From Clostridiales bacterium S5-A14a (lineage in GTDB: Bacteria > Bacillota > Clostridia > Peptostreptococcales > Anaerovoracaceae): DNA of 64,000 bases. The notes beneath the pieces were generated by a model. The model searched no databases. It was not told the origin of the DNA and saw nothing but the letters and a program-made list of their open reading frames with translations. The translations under genes and the position numbers were made by a program. Positions 1-7,484 of this stretch are shown here, piece after piece. The stretch covers positions 21,234 through 85,233 of the forward strand of contig JRNA01000019.1 in assembly GCA_000758905.1 (NCBI GenBank), read 5' to 3'. Positions within the stretch are counted from its first letter, which is position 1; every line of letters begins with the position of its first letter.

Positions 1-8
1 TTTAATAA

Positions 9-815
9 ATGGATATTAAAGATAAATTAAAAGGAGCTCTTTACGGATTTGCTGTTGGTGATGCGATGGGTGCAACAACAGAGTTTATGGATGAGCAAGA
101 AATTAAAGAACAATATGGGAAAATAGAAGATATTCTAGGTGGTGGATGGTTAAACCTTAAAGCAGGTGACATTACAGATGATACAGAAATGTCTCTTTGC
201 ATTATGAGAGTCTTAATGGAAAATGACTATAAAAATTTTAAGAGGGATGTTGCGGAAAGTTTTACCAATTGGATTAATACAGATCCAAAAGATGTCGGCA
301 ATCAATGTCGAAGAGCTATTAATTATTACAGAGATATGAGTGAATATATATACTGCGACAACACTGCTCTAGGCAATGGAAGCTTAATGAGAGCATTGCC
401 GTGTGCGCTGCTTAATAATGAACATTCCGAGCAGCTAAATGTTATGCAAGGAGAAATAACCCATAACAATGAAATATGTAAAGATATAATAATAAGATAT
501 ACACGTGTTATTAAAGATGCATTAAATAATAAAAAAATAAATGAGCATACAGATAGGCTGCTAGAACCAAGCGGATATGTAATCAATACATTTAATAATG
601 CCTTATATTGGAGTGATAAAGAAACTTTTGAAGAATGTATAATTGGAGCAGTAAATAACGGAGGCGACGCTGATACAATCGCAGCAATTGCAGGGGGAAT
701 ATCGGGAGCAAAATTTGGTTATAGCAATATACCAGGTAAGTGGGTAAGTAAGATTAATCAGGACACAAAAGACGAACTAAATCAATTTTTAAGTTATATT
801 ATCAAACTTTATTGA
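9..815 (+). CDS. ADP-ribosylglycohydrolase (DraG/ARH-like)
   Basis: The 268-residue protein has the ADP-ribosylglycohydrolase family layout. Near the N-terminus is the G-A-x-x-G-x-A-x-G-D-A-M-G segment. Around residues 53-60 is the acidic ITDDTEMSL motif, and near residue 220 is the second metal motif GGDADTIAAIAGG. These acidic residues bind the two Mg ions that remove ADP-ribose from proteins, nucleic acid or metabolites. The middle is somewhat shorter than in classic DraG (about 300 residues). It ends 13 bases before hsdR, so the two are probably co-transcribed, which suggests a link to defence rather than nitrogenase control. No nitrogenase gene is present. The substrate cannot be told from sequence. 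The family call is firm; the defence role is inference. Confidence 0.85.
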   Translation: MDIKDKLKGALYGFAVGDAMGATTEFMDEQEIKEQYGKIEDILGGGWLNLKAGDITDDTEMSLCIMRVLMENDYKNFKRDVAESFTNWINTDPKDVGNQCRRAINYYRDMSEYIYCDNTALGNGSLMRALPCALLNNEHSEQLNVMQGEITHNNEICKDIIIRYTRVIKDALNNKKINEHTDRLLEPSGYVINTFNNALYWSDKETFEECIIGAVNNGGDADTIAAIAGGISGAKFGYSNIPGKWVSKINQDTKDELNQFLSYIIKLY

Positions 816-828
816 AGGAGCAATTCAA

Positions 829-3800
829 ATGTCAGAGGAAAAAGTAAAGTATCAAACTTCTACAATTGCTGAAATGACAAACGGCATCATTTTAGCTAGT
901 TTTGAAAGAGACTCAAAGGTTAGAGAGACTTCATACCAGAGCGAAGCAGATCTTGAAGCTCAAATGATTGAAAATTTGATTTCTCAGGGATATGAGAGGC
1001 TAATAGTTAGATCAAGTGATGATTTATATCATAATTTAAAATATCAAATTGAGAGATTAAATAAAGTCTCTTTTTCAGATAAAGAGTGGAGTAGATTTTT
1101 AAATGAATACTTAGATGCTCCTAATGACGGAATGATTGAAAAAACTCGTAAAGTACAAGAAAATCATATTTATGACTTTACTTTTGATGATGGACAAGTT
1201 AAAAACATTAAGATTATAGACAAACAAAATATTCACAACAATTTTTTACAAGTTACAAACCAGGTGTGGGGAGAAGGTAAGCACCGAAATCGTTATGATG
1301 TAACTATTTTGGTAAATGGTATACCTCTTGTTCACATAGAACTCAAAAAAAGAGGTGTAAATTTACACGAAGCTTTTGACCAAATTCACAGATACAGCAA
1401 AGAGAGTTTTAACAGTGACCACTCGCTATATAAGTATGTTCAAATATTTGTAATATCAAATGGGACTTATACAAGATATTTTGCGAATACCACTGCACAA
1501 AATAAAAATCACTATGAGTTTACCTGCGAATGGGCGGATGCTAAAAACAAAGTTATCTGCGATTTGGAGGATTTTACTAAAACTTTTTTTGAAAAACGAG
1601 TTATTCTCGAAGTGCTTACAAAATACTGTGTGTTTGATTCTAACAATACATTGCTAATTATGCGCCCTTATCAAATTGCAGCCACTGAGCGAATTTTATG
1701 GAAGATAAAATCTAGTTATGAAGGGAAAAAAGCTGGTAGACCTGAAGCAGGTGGATTTATTTGGCACACCACGGGTTCAGGGAAAACACTTACATCTTTT
1801 AAAGCGGCAAGACTGGCAACTGAGTTGAATTTTATTGATAAGGTCTTTTTTGTAGTAGATAGAAAAGATTTGGATTACCAAACAATGAAGGAGTATCAAA
1901 GATTTCAACCAGATAGTGTAAATGGAAGCAAAGATACAAAAGAGTTGAAAAAATGTATTGAAAGAGATGATAATCGAATTGTAGTAACCACAATTCAGAA
2001 ATTAAATGAATTTGTCAAGAAAAATAGTGATCATGATATTTATGATAAACATTGTGTTCTTATTTTTGATGAATGTCACCGTTCACAGTTTGGAGATGCA
2101 CAAAAAAATATAAGGAAGTCATTCAAAAAATATTATCAGTTCGGATTTACAGGTACCCCAATTTTTGCAGAAAATTCTCTTGGTGGTGATACAACATCAG
2201 GAATATTTGGAGCTCAGCTGCATAGCTACGTAATAACAGATGCTATCCGTGACGGTAAGGTTTTAAAATTCAAGGTAGATTATAATAATATCACGCCTAA
2301 ATTTAAGTCAGCAGAAAAAGAAGAAGATGAAAAAACGCTAGCAAAGCTAGAAAATAGAATGCTCCTTCACCCAGAAAGAGTCACTGAAATTACTAAACAT
2401 ATTCTTAAAGTATTTGACACAAAGACACATCGTAATGGATTTTATGATTTAAAACATAGAAGATTGAATGGCTTTAATGCTATGTTCGCTGTACAAAGTG
2501 TTGAAGCAGCAAAATTATATTATGAAGAATTCGAGAGACAGCAAATAAGTATACCGGAAGATAAAAGATTAAAAGTAGCTACGATTTTTAGCTTTGCAGC
2601 CAATGAAGAGCAGAAAGAGATTGGAGAAATTACAGAAGAAAATTTTGATGTTTCGGCTATGGATTCAACGGCAAAAGAATTTTTAGATAAAGTCATTGCT
2701 GATTATAATACTTATTTTAAAACAAATTTTTCTACGAATGGAAATGAATTCCAAAATTACTACAAGGATTTATCGTTTAAATTTAAGGAAAAACAAATTG
2801 ATTTACTTATTGTAGTAGGAATGTTTTTGACTGGTTTTGATGCTCCAACACTAAACACCTTATTCGTTGATAAAAACTTGAGATATCATGGTCTTATCCA
2901 GGCATTTTCAAGAACTAATCGTATTTTAAATAAAGTAAAAACATTTGGCAATATTGTTTGTTTCAGAGATTTGGAAAAGCCTACAAGAGATGCAATAAAA
3001 TTATTTGGCGATGAAAACAGTGTTAATATTATTTTAGAAAAAAGCTATGAAGATTATATAAATGGTTTTAAGGATGAAGAAACTGGTAAAGTTGTAAAAG
3101 GATATGTAGATATTTGCAATGAGATTATAAACAAATTCCCAGAGCCAACAGAGATTATATTAGATGCAGACAAAAAGGAATTTGTAGAGCTTTTCGGAGA
3201 ACTGCTTAAAGCTGAAAATATTTTAAGAAATTTTGATGAGTTTGAAACTTTTAATAAAATTATTTCAGATAGACAAATGCAAGACATGAAAAGTGTCTAC
3301 GTGGATATTCGAGAGAGTATCATAAATTCAAGAACTCATGAAAGAAATGACGGTTTGCAAATCGATTTTTCTGATGTAGAATTTCAAATTGATTTGCTAA
3401 AAACAGATGAAATAAATTTAGATTATATTTTAGCTTTGATACTAGAGAAATCAAAAGAAAATGATGATATCGAGAATTTAAAAGCAGAGATTCGCAGGGT
3501 AATTAGATCAAGTCTAGGCACAAGAGCAAAAGAAGAATTAATTATGGATTTTATTAATAGAACAAAATTATCTGACTTGAGGGATACAGATGATATTCTT
3601 GATAAATTTTATACTTTTGCAAGAAAAGAGAAACTTGAAAAGATTAATGGGCTTGTTGAAGAAGAAAATTTGAAAGCTGATTCAATTCGATTCATAGAAA
3701 AAGCTATAAATAAGGGATATGTCGAGTATGCAGGAGATGAACTAGACCGTATCATTCCACCGACGTCTCGTAGACAGGGAGCGAGAGAGAAAAAGAAAGA

Positions 3801-3852
3801 ATCGGTTTTAGAAAAGATAAGAAAAATTGTTGATGTATTTGTTGGAATATAA
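829..3852 (+). CDS. hsdR: Type I restriction enzyme, R (motor/nuclease) subunit HsdR
   Basis: The 1007-residue protein matches HsdR in length and order. An N-terminal PD-(D/E)xK nuclease core is visible around residues 150-180, including HIELKKRG and the downstream QIHRY. An SF2 helicase/translocase follows, with Walker A TTGSGKT near residue 315, a DECH box near 420 and FTGTPI near 440. The helical C-terminal part contacts the methylase. It would cleave unmodified DNA after ATP-driven translocation, as part of an HsdR2M2S1 complex. No hsdM or hsdS lies downstream, so the partners must be to the left of the window or elsewhere. All catalytic motifs are intact. Start is an ATG 13 bases after the preceding gene, with an AAGGAG ribosome site. 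Confidence 0.93.
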   Translation: MSEEKVKYQTSTIAEMTNGIILASFERDSKVRETSYQSEADLEAQMIENLISQGYERLIVRSSDDLYHNLKYQIERLNKVSFSDKEWSRFLNEYLDAPNDGMIEKTRKVQENHIYDFTFDDGQVKNIKIIDKQNIHNNFLQVTNQVWGEGKHRNRYDVTILVNGIPLVHIELKKRGVNLHEAFDQIHRYSKESFNSDHSLYKYVQIFVISNGTYTRYFANTTAQNKNHYEFTCEWADAKNKVICDLEDFTKTFFEKRVILEVLTKYCVFDSNNTLLIMRPYQIAATERILWKIKSSYEGKKAGRPEAGGFIWHTTGSGKTLTSFKAARLATELNFIDKVFFVVDRKDLDYQTMKEYQRFQPDSVNGSKDTKELKKCIERDDNRIVVTTIQKLNEFVKKNSDHDIYDKHCVLIFDECHRSQFGDAQKNIRKSFKKYYQFGFTGTPIFAENSLGGDTTSGIFGAQLHSYVITDAIRDGKVLKFKVDYNNITPKFKSAEKEEDEKTLAKLENRMLLHPERVTEITKHILKVFDTKTHRNGFYDLKHRRLNGFNAMFAVQSVEAAKLYYEEFERQQISIPEDKRLKVATIFSFAANEEQKEIGEITEENFDVSAMDSTAKEFLDKVIADYNTYFKTNFSTNGNEFQNYYKDLSFKFKEKQIDLLIVVGMFLTGFDAPTLNTLFVDKNLRYHGLIQAFSRTNRILNKVKTFGNIVCFRDLEKPTRDAIKLFGDENSVNIILEKSYEDYINGFKDEETGKVVKGYVDICNEIINKFPEPTEIILDADKKEFVELFGELLKAENILRNFDEFETFNKIISDRQMQDMKSVYVDIRESIINSRTHERNDGLQIDFSDVEFQIDLLKTDEINLDYILALILEKSKENDDIENLKAEIRRVIRSSLGTRAKEELIMDFINRTKLSDLRDTDDILDKFYTFARKEKLEKINGLVEEENLKADSIRFIEKAINKGYVEYAGDELDRIIPPTSRRQGAREKKKESVLEKIRKIVDVFVGI

Positions 3853-3914
3853 AGAAACCAATTCTGTTATTCATAATTATTTGAGAGATAATTTCAAAAG
3901 GAGCTAGATGTAAA

Positions 3915-4838
3915 ATGAAATTAGGAAAACTGACAGAAGTTAATATTAGAGAGCTTTGGAGACATGAGCAGTATGATTTTTCGGAATGGCTGTCTAAAGA
4001 TGAAAATCTTGAAATGTTAAGCGATGAGATAGGACTAACATTAACGGATGTAAACAAAGAAGTTTTTGTTGGTTCTTATCGATGCGACTTAGTTGCAAAA
4101 GATGAAACTACTGGAATTAAAGTAATTATTGAAAATCCATTAGAAGCAACTAATCATGATCATTTGGGGAAATTAATTACATACGCATCTGGACTTGATG
4201 CAAATGTGATAATTTGGATTGTAAAAGAAGCCAGAGAAGAACACAGAAGTGCAATAGAGTGGTTAAATAATAATACAACTAAGGACATTTCCTTTTTCCT
4301 AATGGAGATTCATGCCTACAAGATTGAGGATTCTGTGCCAGCGCCTAAATTTGTCATTATAGAAAAGCCTAATGATTTTGTTAAAACAGCAAATGCAAGT
4401 ATAAATAATAGAGAATTAAGCAAATCACAGGCTGAAAGGTTAACTTTCTGGAATAGATTTAATGAAATTTTAATTTCGAAAAATAAACCTTTTAATGTCA
4501 GAAAGGCTACAACAGATCATTGGTATGATGTTGCTCTTGGCACAAGTGAAGCACATATATCTATTACTTTGGTAAACAAAATGAACAGTATAGGCATAGA
4601 AGTTTATATCAATGATAACAAGGAGCTTTTTGATAAGTTATATTCTGAAGCTGAAGCGATACAAGAGGAACTAAATTTTACTATGGAATGGCAAAGATTA
4701 GATAATAAAAAAGCTTCTAGGATTATTTACTATATTAGCGGGCTAGATTTTAACAATCATAAAAACTATGATGAATTAATAAATGAAGTTATAGATAAAG
4801 TTATTGTAATAAGAGACTCGTTTAGAAGTCGTTTGTAG
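3915..4838 (+). CDS. DUF4268-type, PD-(D/E)xK-like protein
   Basis: A 307-residue soluble protein. Residues 45-90 read as a nuclease-fold core: GSYRCDLVAKD supplies an acidic residue, then a strand with VIIENPLE, then the helix HLGKLITYASGL. This is the arrangement seen in the DUF4268 family, often annotated next to type I restriction genes. The C-terminal third (LTFWNRFNEIL, HWYDVALGTS) also matches my memory of that family. An AAAGGAGC ribosome site precedes the ATG, 62 bases after hsdR, and there is no terminator between them. Asn replaces the Gln/Lys that often follows the catalytic Glu, so activity is uncertain. Probable accessory defence gene; role inferred from context. Confidence 0.7.
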   Translation: MKLGKLTEVNIRELWRHEQYDFSEWLSKDENLEMLSDEIGLTLTDVNKEVFVGSYRCDLVAKDETTGIKVIIENPLEATNHDHLGKLITYASGLDANVIIWIVKEAREEHRSAIEWLNNNTTKDISFFLMEIHAYKIEDSVPAPKFVIIEKPNDFVKTANASINNRELSKSQAERLTFWNRFNEILISKNKPFNVRKATTDHWYDVALGTSEAHISITLVNKMNSIGIEVYINDNKELFDKLYSEAEAIQEELNFTMEWQRLDNKKASRIIYYISGLDFNNHKNYDELINEVIDKVIVIRDSFRSRL

Positions 4839-4892
4839 TTGGATCTGAAATTAGTACGGAATCTAAAAGTACAGTAAATTAAAGGTGACCCC

Positions 4893-5138
4893 ATGGATTA
4901 TATAGAAGCTCATAGATACAGTTTTGCAAATAAGTCGATGCTTGAAAAAGAAAAATTATGCGGTTGTTTTTATTGCTTGAAAATTTTTTCACCAAAAGAA
5001 ATCAAAGAATGGTGGGAAGATGAACCTGAGTTGACAGCAGTCTGCCCATATTGTGGCATGGATTCCATTATAGGTGAATCAATAGCATATCCTCTAACAA
5101 AAGAATTTTTGGAAAAGATGCATCAAAAATGGCTTTAG
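4893..5138 (+). CDS. Small zinc-ribbon-like protein
   Basis: An 81-residue soluble protein with two Cys pairs: CGCFYC near residues 24-29 and CPYCG near residues 52-56. Their spacing suits one zinc ribbon. The rest is charged, with no membrane segment. The AAAGGTG ribosome site sits 5 bases before the ATG. It follows the DUF4268 gene by 54 bases in the same direction. Similar short cytoplasmic proteins of unknown function occur in many bacteria; I do not recognise a specific family. Confidence 0.6.
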   Translation: MDYIEAHRYSFANKSMLEKEKLCGCFYCLKIFSPKEIKEWWEDEPELTAVCPYCGMDSIIGESIAYPLTKEFLEKMHQKWL

Positions 5139-5287
5139 GCATTAGGCTGCCTTAAAGAGCAAAATATTTAAAATTATATTAGAATTTAGTTTTTAGAAAT
5201 AAGTAATTAAAAGAATAAATAATTCCAATTCCTAGCAAAACATGTGATAATGCTTTATTTTAAAAAATACAAAAGATGGGATGAATC

Positions 5288-5581
5288 ATGCAAGGACTAA
5301 GAACAGAAGAAAACGATAGATTTCTAAGATATTTTGAGGTTGTACAGGCTAAAGCTAAGGAAGAAAACTCTGTGTTTTTTATGGATTTTGGGCAGTGCGA
5401 TGATATTGCTTTTAAATATATGAAATTGGATTGTCTGTTTGGTTGGTTAATTCCAAACGAGATGGCTGATAATTTTGAGGAACTTTATTTGAGGTTAAAA
5501 GTTGATGATAGATGGGATGATTTTTGTGTATGGGTAACTCCGAATATAGAAAACGGTAAACTCAGTATAATATTTGAGTGA
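5288..5581 (+). CDS. Hypothetical protein, 97 residues
   Basis: I do not recognise the family. The protein is small, acidic, soluble and rich in Phe, Asp and Trp (FGQCDDIAF, DRWDDFCVWVTP). That composition resembles small immunity or SMI1/KNR4-like proteins, but no diagnostic motif is visible. It stands alone, 149 bases after the zinc-ribbon gene. A weak GGGATGAATC context precedes the ATG. It is followed by the CRISPR-repeat and surface-protein remnants. Confidence 0.45.
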   Translation: MQGLRTEENDRFLRYFEVVQAKAKEENSVFFMDFGQCDDIAFKYMKLDCLFGWLIPNEMADNFEELYLRLKVDDRWDDFCVWVTPNIENGKLSIIFE

Positions 5582-5652
5582 ATGAAGGATTTAATAACAC
5601 TTAAAAATAGCAAAAATATATCTACAAGAGCTATAGCCACAAAATTTTTAGT

Positions 5653-5681
5653 GTATTACCCGCGTGAGCGGGGGTGATCCC
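5653..5681 (+). CRISPR. Orphan type I-E-like CRISPR repeat (single copy)
   Basis: Exactly 29 bases begin GTATTACCCG and end GGTGATCCC, with a CCCGC/GCGGG palindrome around a GTGA loop. This is the length, hairpin and 3' tail of Firmicutes type I-E repeats (canonical start GTATTCCCC). Only one copy is present. No second repeat follows at 61-base spacing and no cas gene is in the window. It is best read as a relic. The sequence right after it encodes a surface-protein tail, so it is not an ordinary spacer. Confidence 0.5.
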
Positions 5682-5816
5682 ACTAAGCCTTTTGGTCCCC
5701 CTTACACTGGTGGAAAAGGAACAATTGAGTTTTTCTATTTAGGAGTTGCTTTAATTATTATGGCAAGTGGGGTATTTCTTTTGAGTGGAAATAAAAAATT
5801 GTTTAAGAAAAATTAA
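5682..5816 (+). pseudogene. C-terminal remnant of a sortase-anchored surface protein
   Basis: In one frame this stretch encodes PPYTGGKGTIEFFYLGV..., a hydrophobic segment, then the charged tail NKKLFKKN and a stop. It looks like a cell-wall sorting signal (degenerate LPxTG, membrane anchor, positive tail) of a pilin or adhesin. There is no start codon and an in-frame stop lies just upstream at 5649-5651. Only about 45 codons remain. The rest of 5582-5899 shows no other supportable gene. Confidence 0.5.
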
Positions 5817-5899
5817 TTTTTCTACGAGTTAGTTGTTTACTAGTCATAACAAATGTATAATTTAATTAAAAATAAAATATTTCTTATTTGGAGGGTGTT

Positions 5900-6613
5900 A
5901 TGAATAGTTTAAAAAACCTCAAAAAGAGAAAAGTGTTGGTTATCTCAATTGTGATGCTGTTGTTTGTGGTTTGTTTGTCAATTTTTGTTTTGAATGATGG
6001 TCCTGATGGGCGGACTAATGAAAAAGCAAGTGCTAAACAAATTGAAAATAAACAAAAGGAAAAGGTGGAAGCAAAGAAATCGAAAGATAAGGTGAAAACG
6101 GGAAAAGAAGAAACACAAAAATTAGAAAAAGAAGAAAAATCAGAAAAAGTTGAAAAGGCAGAAAATAGAGAGCTGGTTGCTGTAGAAAAGAAAGCAGTGA
6201 AAAGTAACAAATCTGGAAAGAACTATACTAATAAAGAAACTTCGGTTAAGAAATCTACTTCTAAGTCTAATGGTGTAGTAGGTGTTAAGCCTAGTGTGAA
6301 AAGTGGTAGGATTGCAAGCTCATCGAACGCGTCTACATCAACTTCAACTCCTCAAGTAAAAAAGGGGCATTGGGAAAAAAGACTTGTGCATCCTGAGACT
6401 CCTATTTATAAGGACAGTGATTTTATTCTTTTTGTTAACAAAGGAACAGGATTTAGAACAGAGGTTTGTGTGGATGGAATGTCTACTGAAGAAAAATTTA
6501 AACTTATTGATTATTATGAAGATAATTATGACACAAGTTATTCTCCTTATACGAAAAGAGTTATTGTAGAGGTAAAACCAGCTGAGTATAAGGATGTTTG
6601 GGTAGAGGATTAA
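5900..6613 (+). CDS. Secreted or membrane-anchored Lys/Glu-rich protein
   Basis: Starting at the ATG with GGAGGG 4-9 bases upstream, the product has about 237 residues. Residues 9-31 are a single hydrophobic segment after a KKRK stretch, a signal anchor or signal peptide. Residues 35-110 are almost only Lys, Glu, Ala, Asn and Gln, probably an extended or coiled spacer. A Ser/Thr-rich linker follows. The C-terminal 80 residues hold a small domain bracketed by aromatic motifs (GHWEKRLV at its start, YKDVWVED at its end), a pattern common in Firmicutes surface proteins. No lipobox or sorting signal is visible. Function unknown. A perfect palindrome at its stop codon terminates transcription. Confidence 0.65.
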   Translation: MNSLKNLKKRKVLVISIVMLLFVVCLSIFVLNDGPDGRTNEKASAKQIENKQKEKVEAKKSKDKVKTGKEETQKLEKEEKSEKVEKAENRELVAVEKKAVKSNKSGKNYTNKETSVKKSTSKSNGVVGVKPSVKSGRIASSSNASTSTSTPQVKKGHWEKRLVHPETPIYKDSDFILFVNKGTGFRTEVCVDGMSTEEKFKLIDYYEDNYDTSYSPYTKRVIVEVKPAEYKDVWVED

Positions 6614-6625
6614 TTAATCCTCTAC
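6602..6625 (+). terminator. Palindromic terminator overlapping a stop codon
   Basis: A perfect 24-base palindrome starts GTAGAGGATT and is followed by TTTTATTTT. It includes the last codons and stop of the upstream surface-protein gene. Confidence 0.75.
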
Positions 6626-6721
6626 TTTTATTTTATGGGGTATATAAGCCCCGTCTCGTGCACTAGCGCACGAGACAATAAAACCACCCGCTATGCGGGT
6701 GCGCGTCGAAGGTTATACCCA

Positions 6722-6785
6722 AAACTCTCCCTTTTGGTACAATAAAAGTTGTTCAAGCTTTATTGTAAATAAGAAAGGAGAGTTT
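6722..6785 (+). promoter_or_regulatory. RBS-sequestering hairpin before tnpA
   Basis: AAACTCTCC (6722-6730) is perfectly complementary to GGAGAGTTT (6777-6785), the ribosome site just before the ATG. Inside it, TACAATAAA (6738-6746) pairs with TTTATTGTA (6759-6767). The folded RNA would hide the ribosome site and keep transposase translation low, as known for IS200 transposase mRNA. Confidence 0.65.
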
Positions 6786-7241
6786 ATGGCAAATAAAAGT
6801 TATAGCCTTGCACATACAAAATGGATGTGCAAATATCATATAGTCTTCACACCAAAGTATAGACGAAAAGCGATATATGCGCAATACCGAAAAGACTTGC
6901 AAGAGTATATAAAAACCCTATGTAAATACAAGGGAGTAGAGATAATAGAAGGACATATGATGATAGATCATGTTCATCTCTTAGTAACAATACCACCGAG
7001 AATAAGTGTATCAAGTTTCATGGGTTATCTCAAAGGAAAGAGTGCTTTAATGATGTTTGATAAGCATGCAAATTTGAAATATAAATATGGAAATCGGCAC
7101 TTTTGGTCAGAAGGATACTATGTAAGCACAGTGGGATTGAACGAAGAAACAATAAAAAAATATATAAGAGAACAGGATAAGAAAGATATAACAATGGACA
7201 AATTGAGCGTTAAAGAATACGAAGACCCATTTAAGAAATAA
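6786..7241 (+). CDS. tnpA: IS200/IS605 family transposase TnpA (Y1 HUH)
   Basis: The ATG at 6786, with AAAGGAGAG before it, gives about 151 residues, the usual IS200 TnpA size. Visible family marks are the N-terminal KYHIVFTPKYRR, the HUH metal motif in MIDHVHLLV, and the GYYVSTVG segment that carries the catalytic tyrosine. It cuts and joins single-stranded DNA at subterminal hairpins. The open frame extends upstream of the ATG, but that part lies in the left-end hairpin region. It appears intact. Confidence 0.92.
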   Translation: MANKSYSLAHTKWMCKYHIVFTPKYRRKAIYAQYRKDLQEYIKTLCKYKGVEIIEGHMMIDHVHLLVTIPPRISVSSFMGYLKGKSALMMFDKHANLKYKYGNRHFWSEGYYVSTVGLNEETIKKYIREQDKKDITMDKLSVKEYEDPFKK

Positions 7242-7403
7242 AGCCCCATTTGGGGCAGCCAAAGGGTCAATGACAATGAGGCTTGAACAAAGTAAAAGCC
7301 CGCGTCTTTAGGCGCGGGTCAGTTAGAGGGGCTTATAGCCCCAGTTCGAACCACCCGTTTTACGGGTGGCACCGATTTTGAAAATTTGGGGTATAAATTC
7401 TCT

Positions 7404-7446
7404 ACATATTGTGATAGAATATTTTCGTGACAACGATATATTGTAA
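7404..7446 (+). promoter_or_regulatory. Paired NrdR-like boxes upstream of nrdAB
   Basis: Two copies of ATATTGT (7406-7412 and 7438-7444) lie 32 bases apart, three helical turns. That is the arrangement of tandem NrdR operator boxes, which repress ribonucleotide reductase genes. Each matches only half of the classic palindrome well, so the call rests on spacing and position. Confidence 0.4.
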
Positions 7447-7484
7447 AATTACATTAATATAATAATTTAAACGGAGTTGAATGG

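Larger units (their letters stand above)
6637..7373 (+). mobile_element. IS200-type insertion sequence (IS200/IS605 family)
   Basis: A single tnpA gene is flanked by hairpins on both sides and lacks terminal inverted repeats, as in IS200. Left side: GGGG/CCCC at 6637-6652, a 9-bp GTCTCGTGC stem at 6653-6676, and CACCCGC/GCGGGTG at 6685-6701. Right side: GCCCC/GGGGC at 7243-7256, CCCGCG/CGCGGG at 7299-7318, GGGGC/GCCCC at 7329-7342, and CCACCCG/CGGGTGG at 7351-7369. The ACCACCCG hairpin occurs near both ends. Exact ends are estimates; the length of about 0.73 kb suits IS200. No tnpB/IscB accessory gene is present. Confidence 0.75.

Noticed and set aside
5653..5816. A functional CRISPR array
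   Set aside because: Only one repeat, no second copy at the proper spacing and no cas genes in the window.
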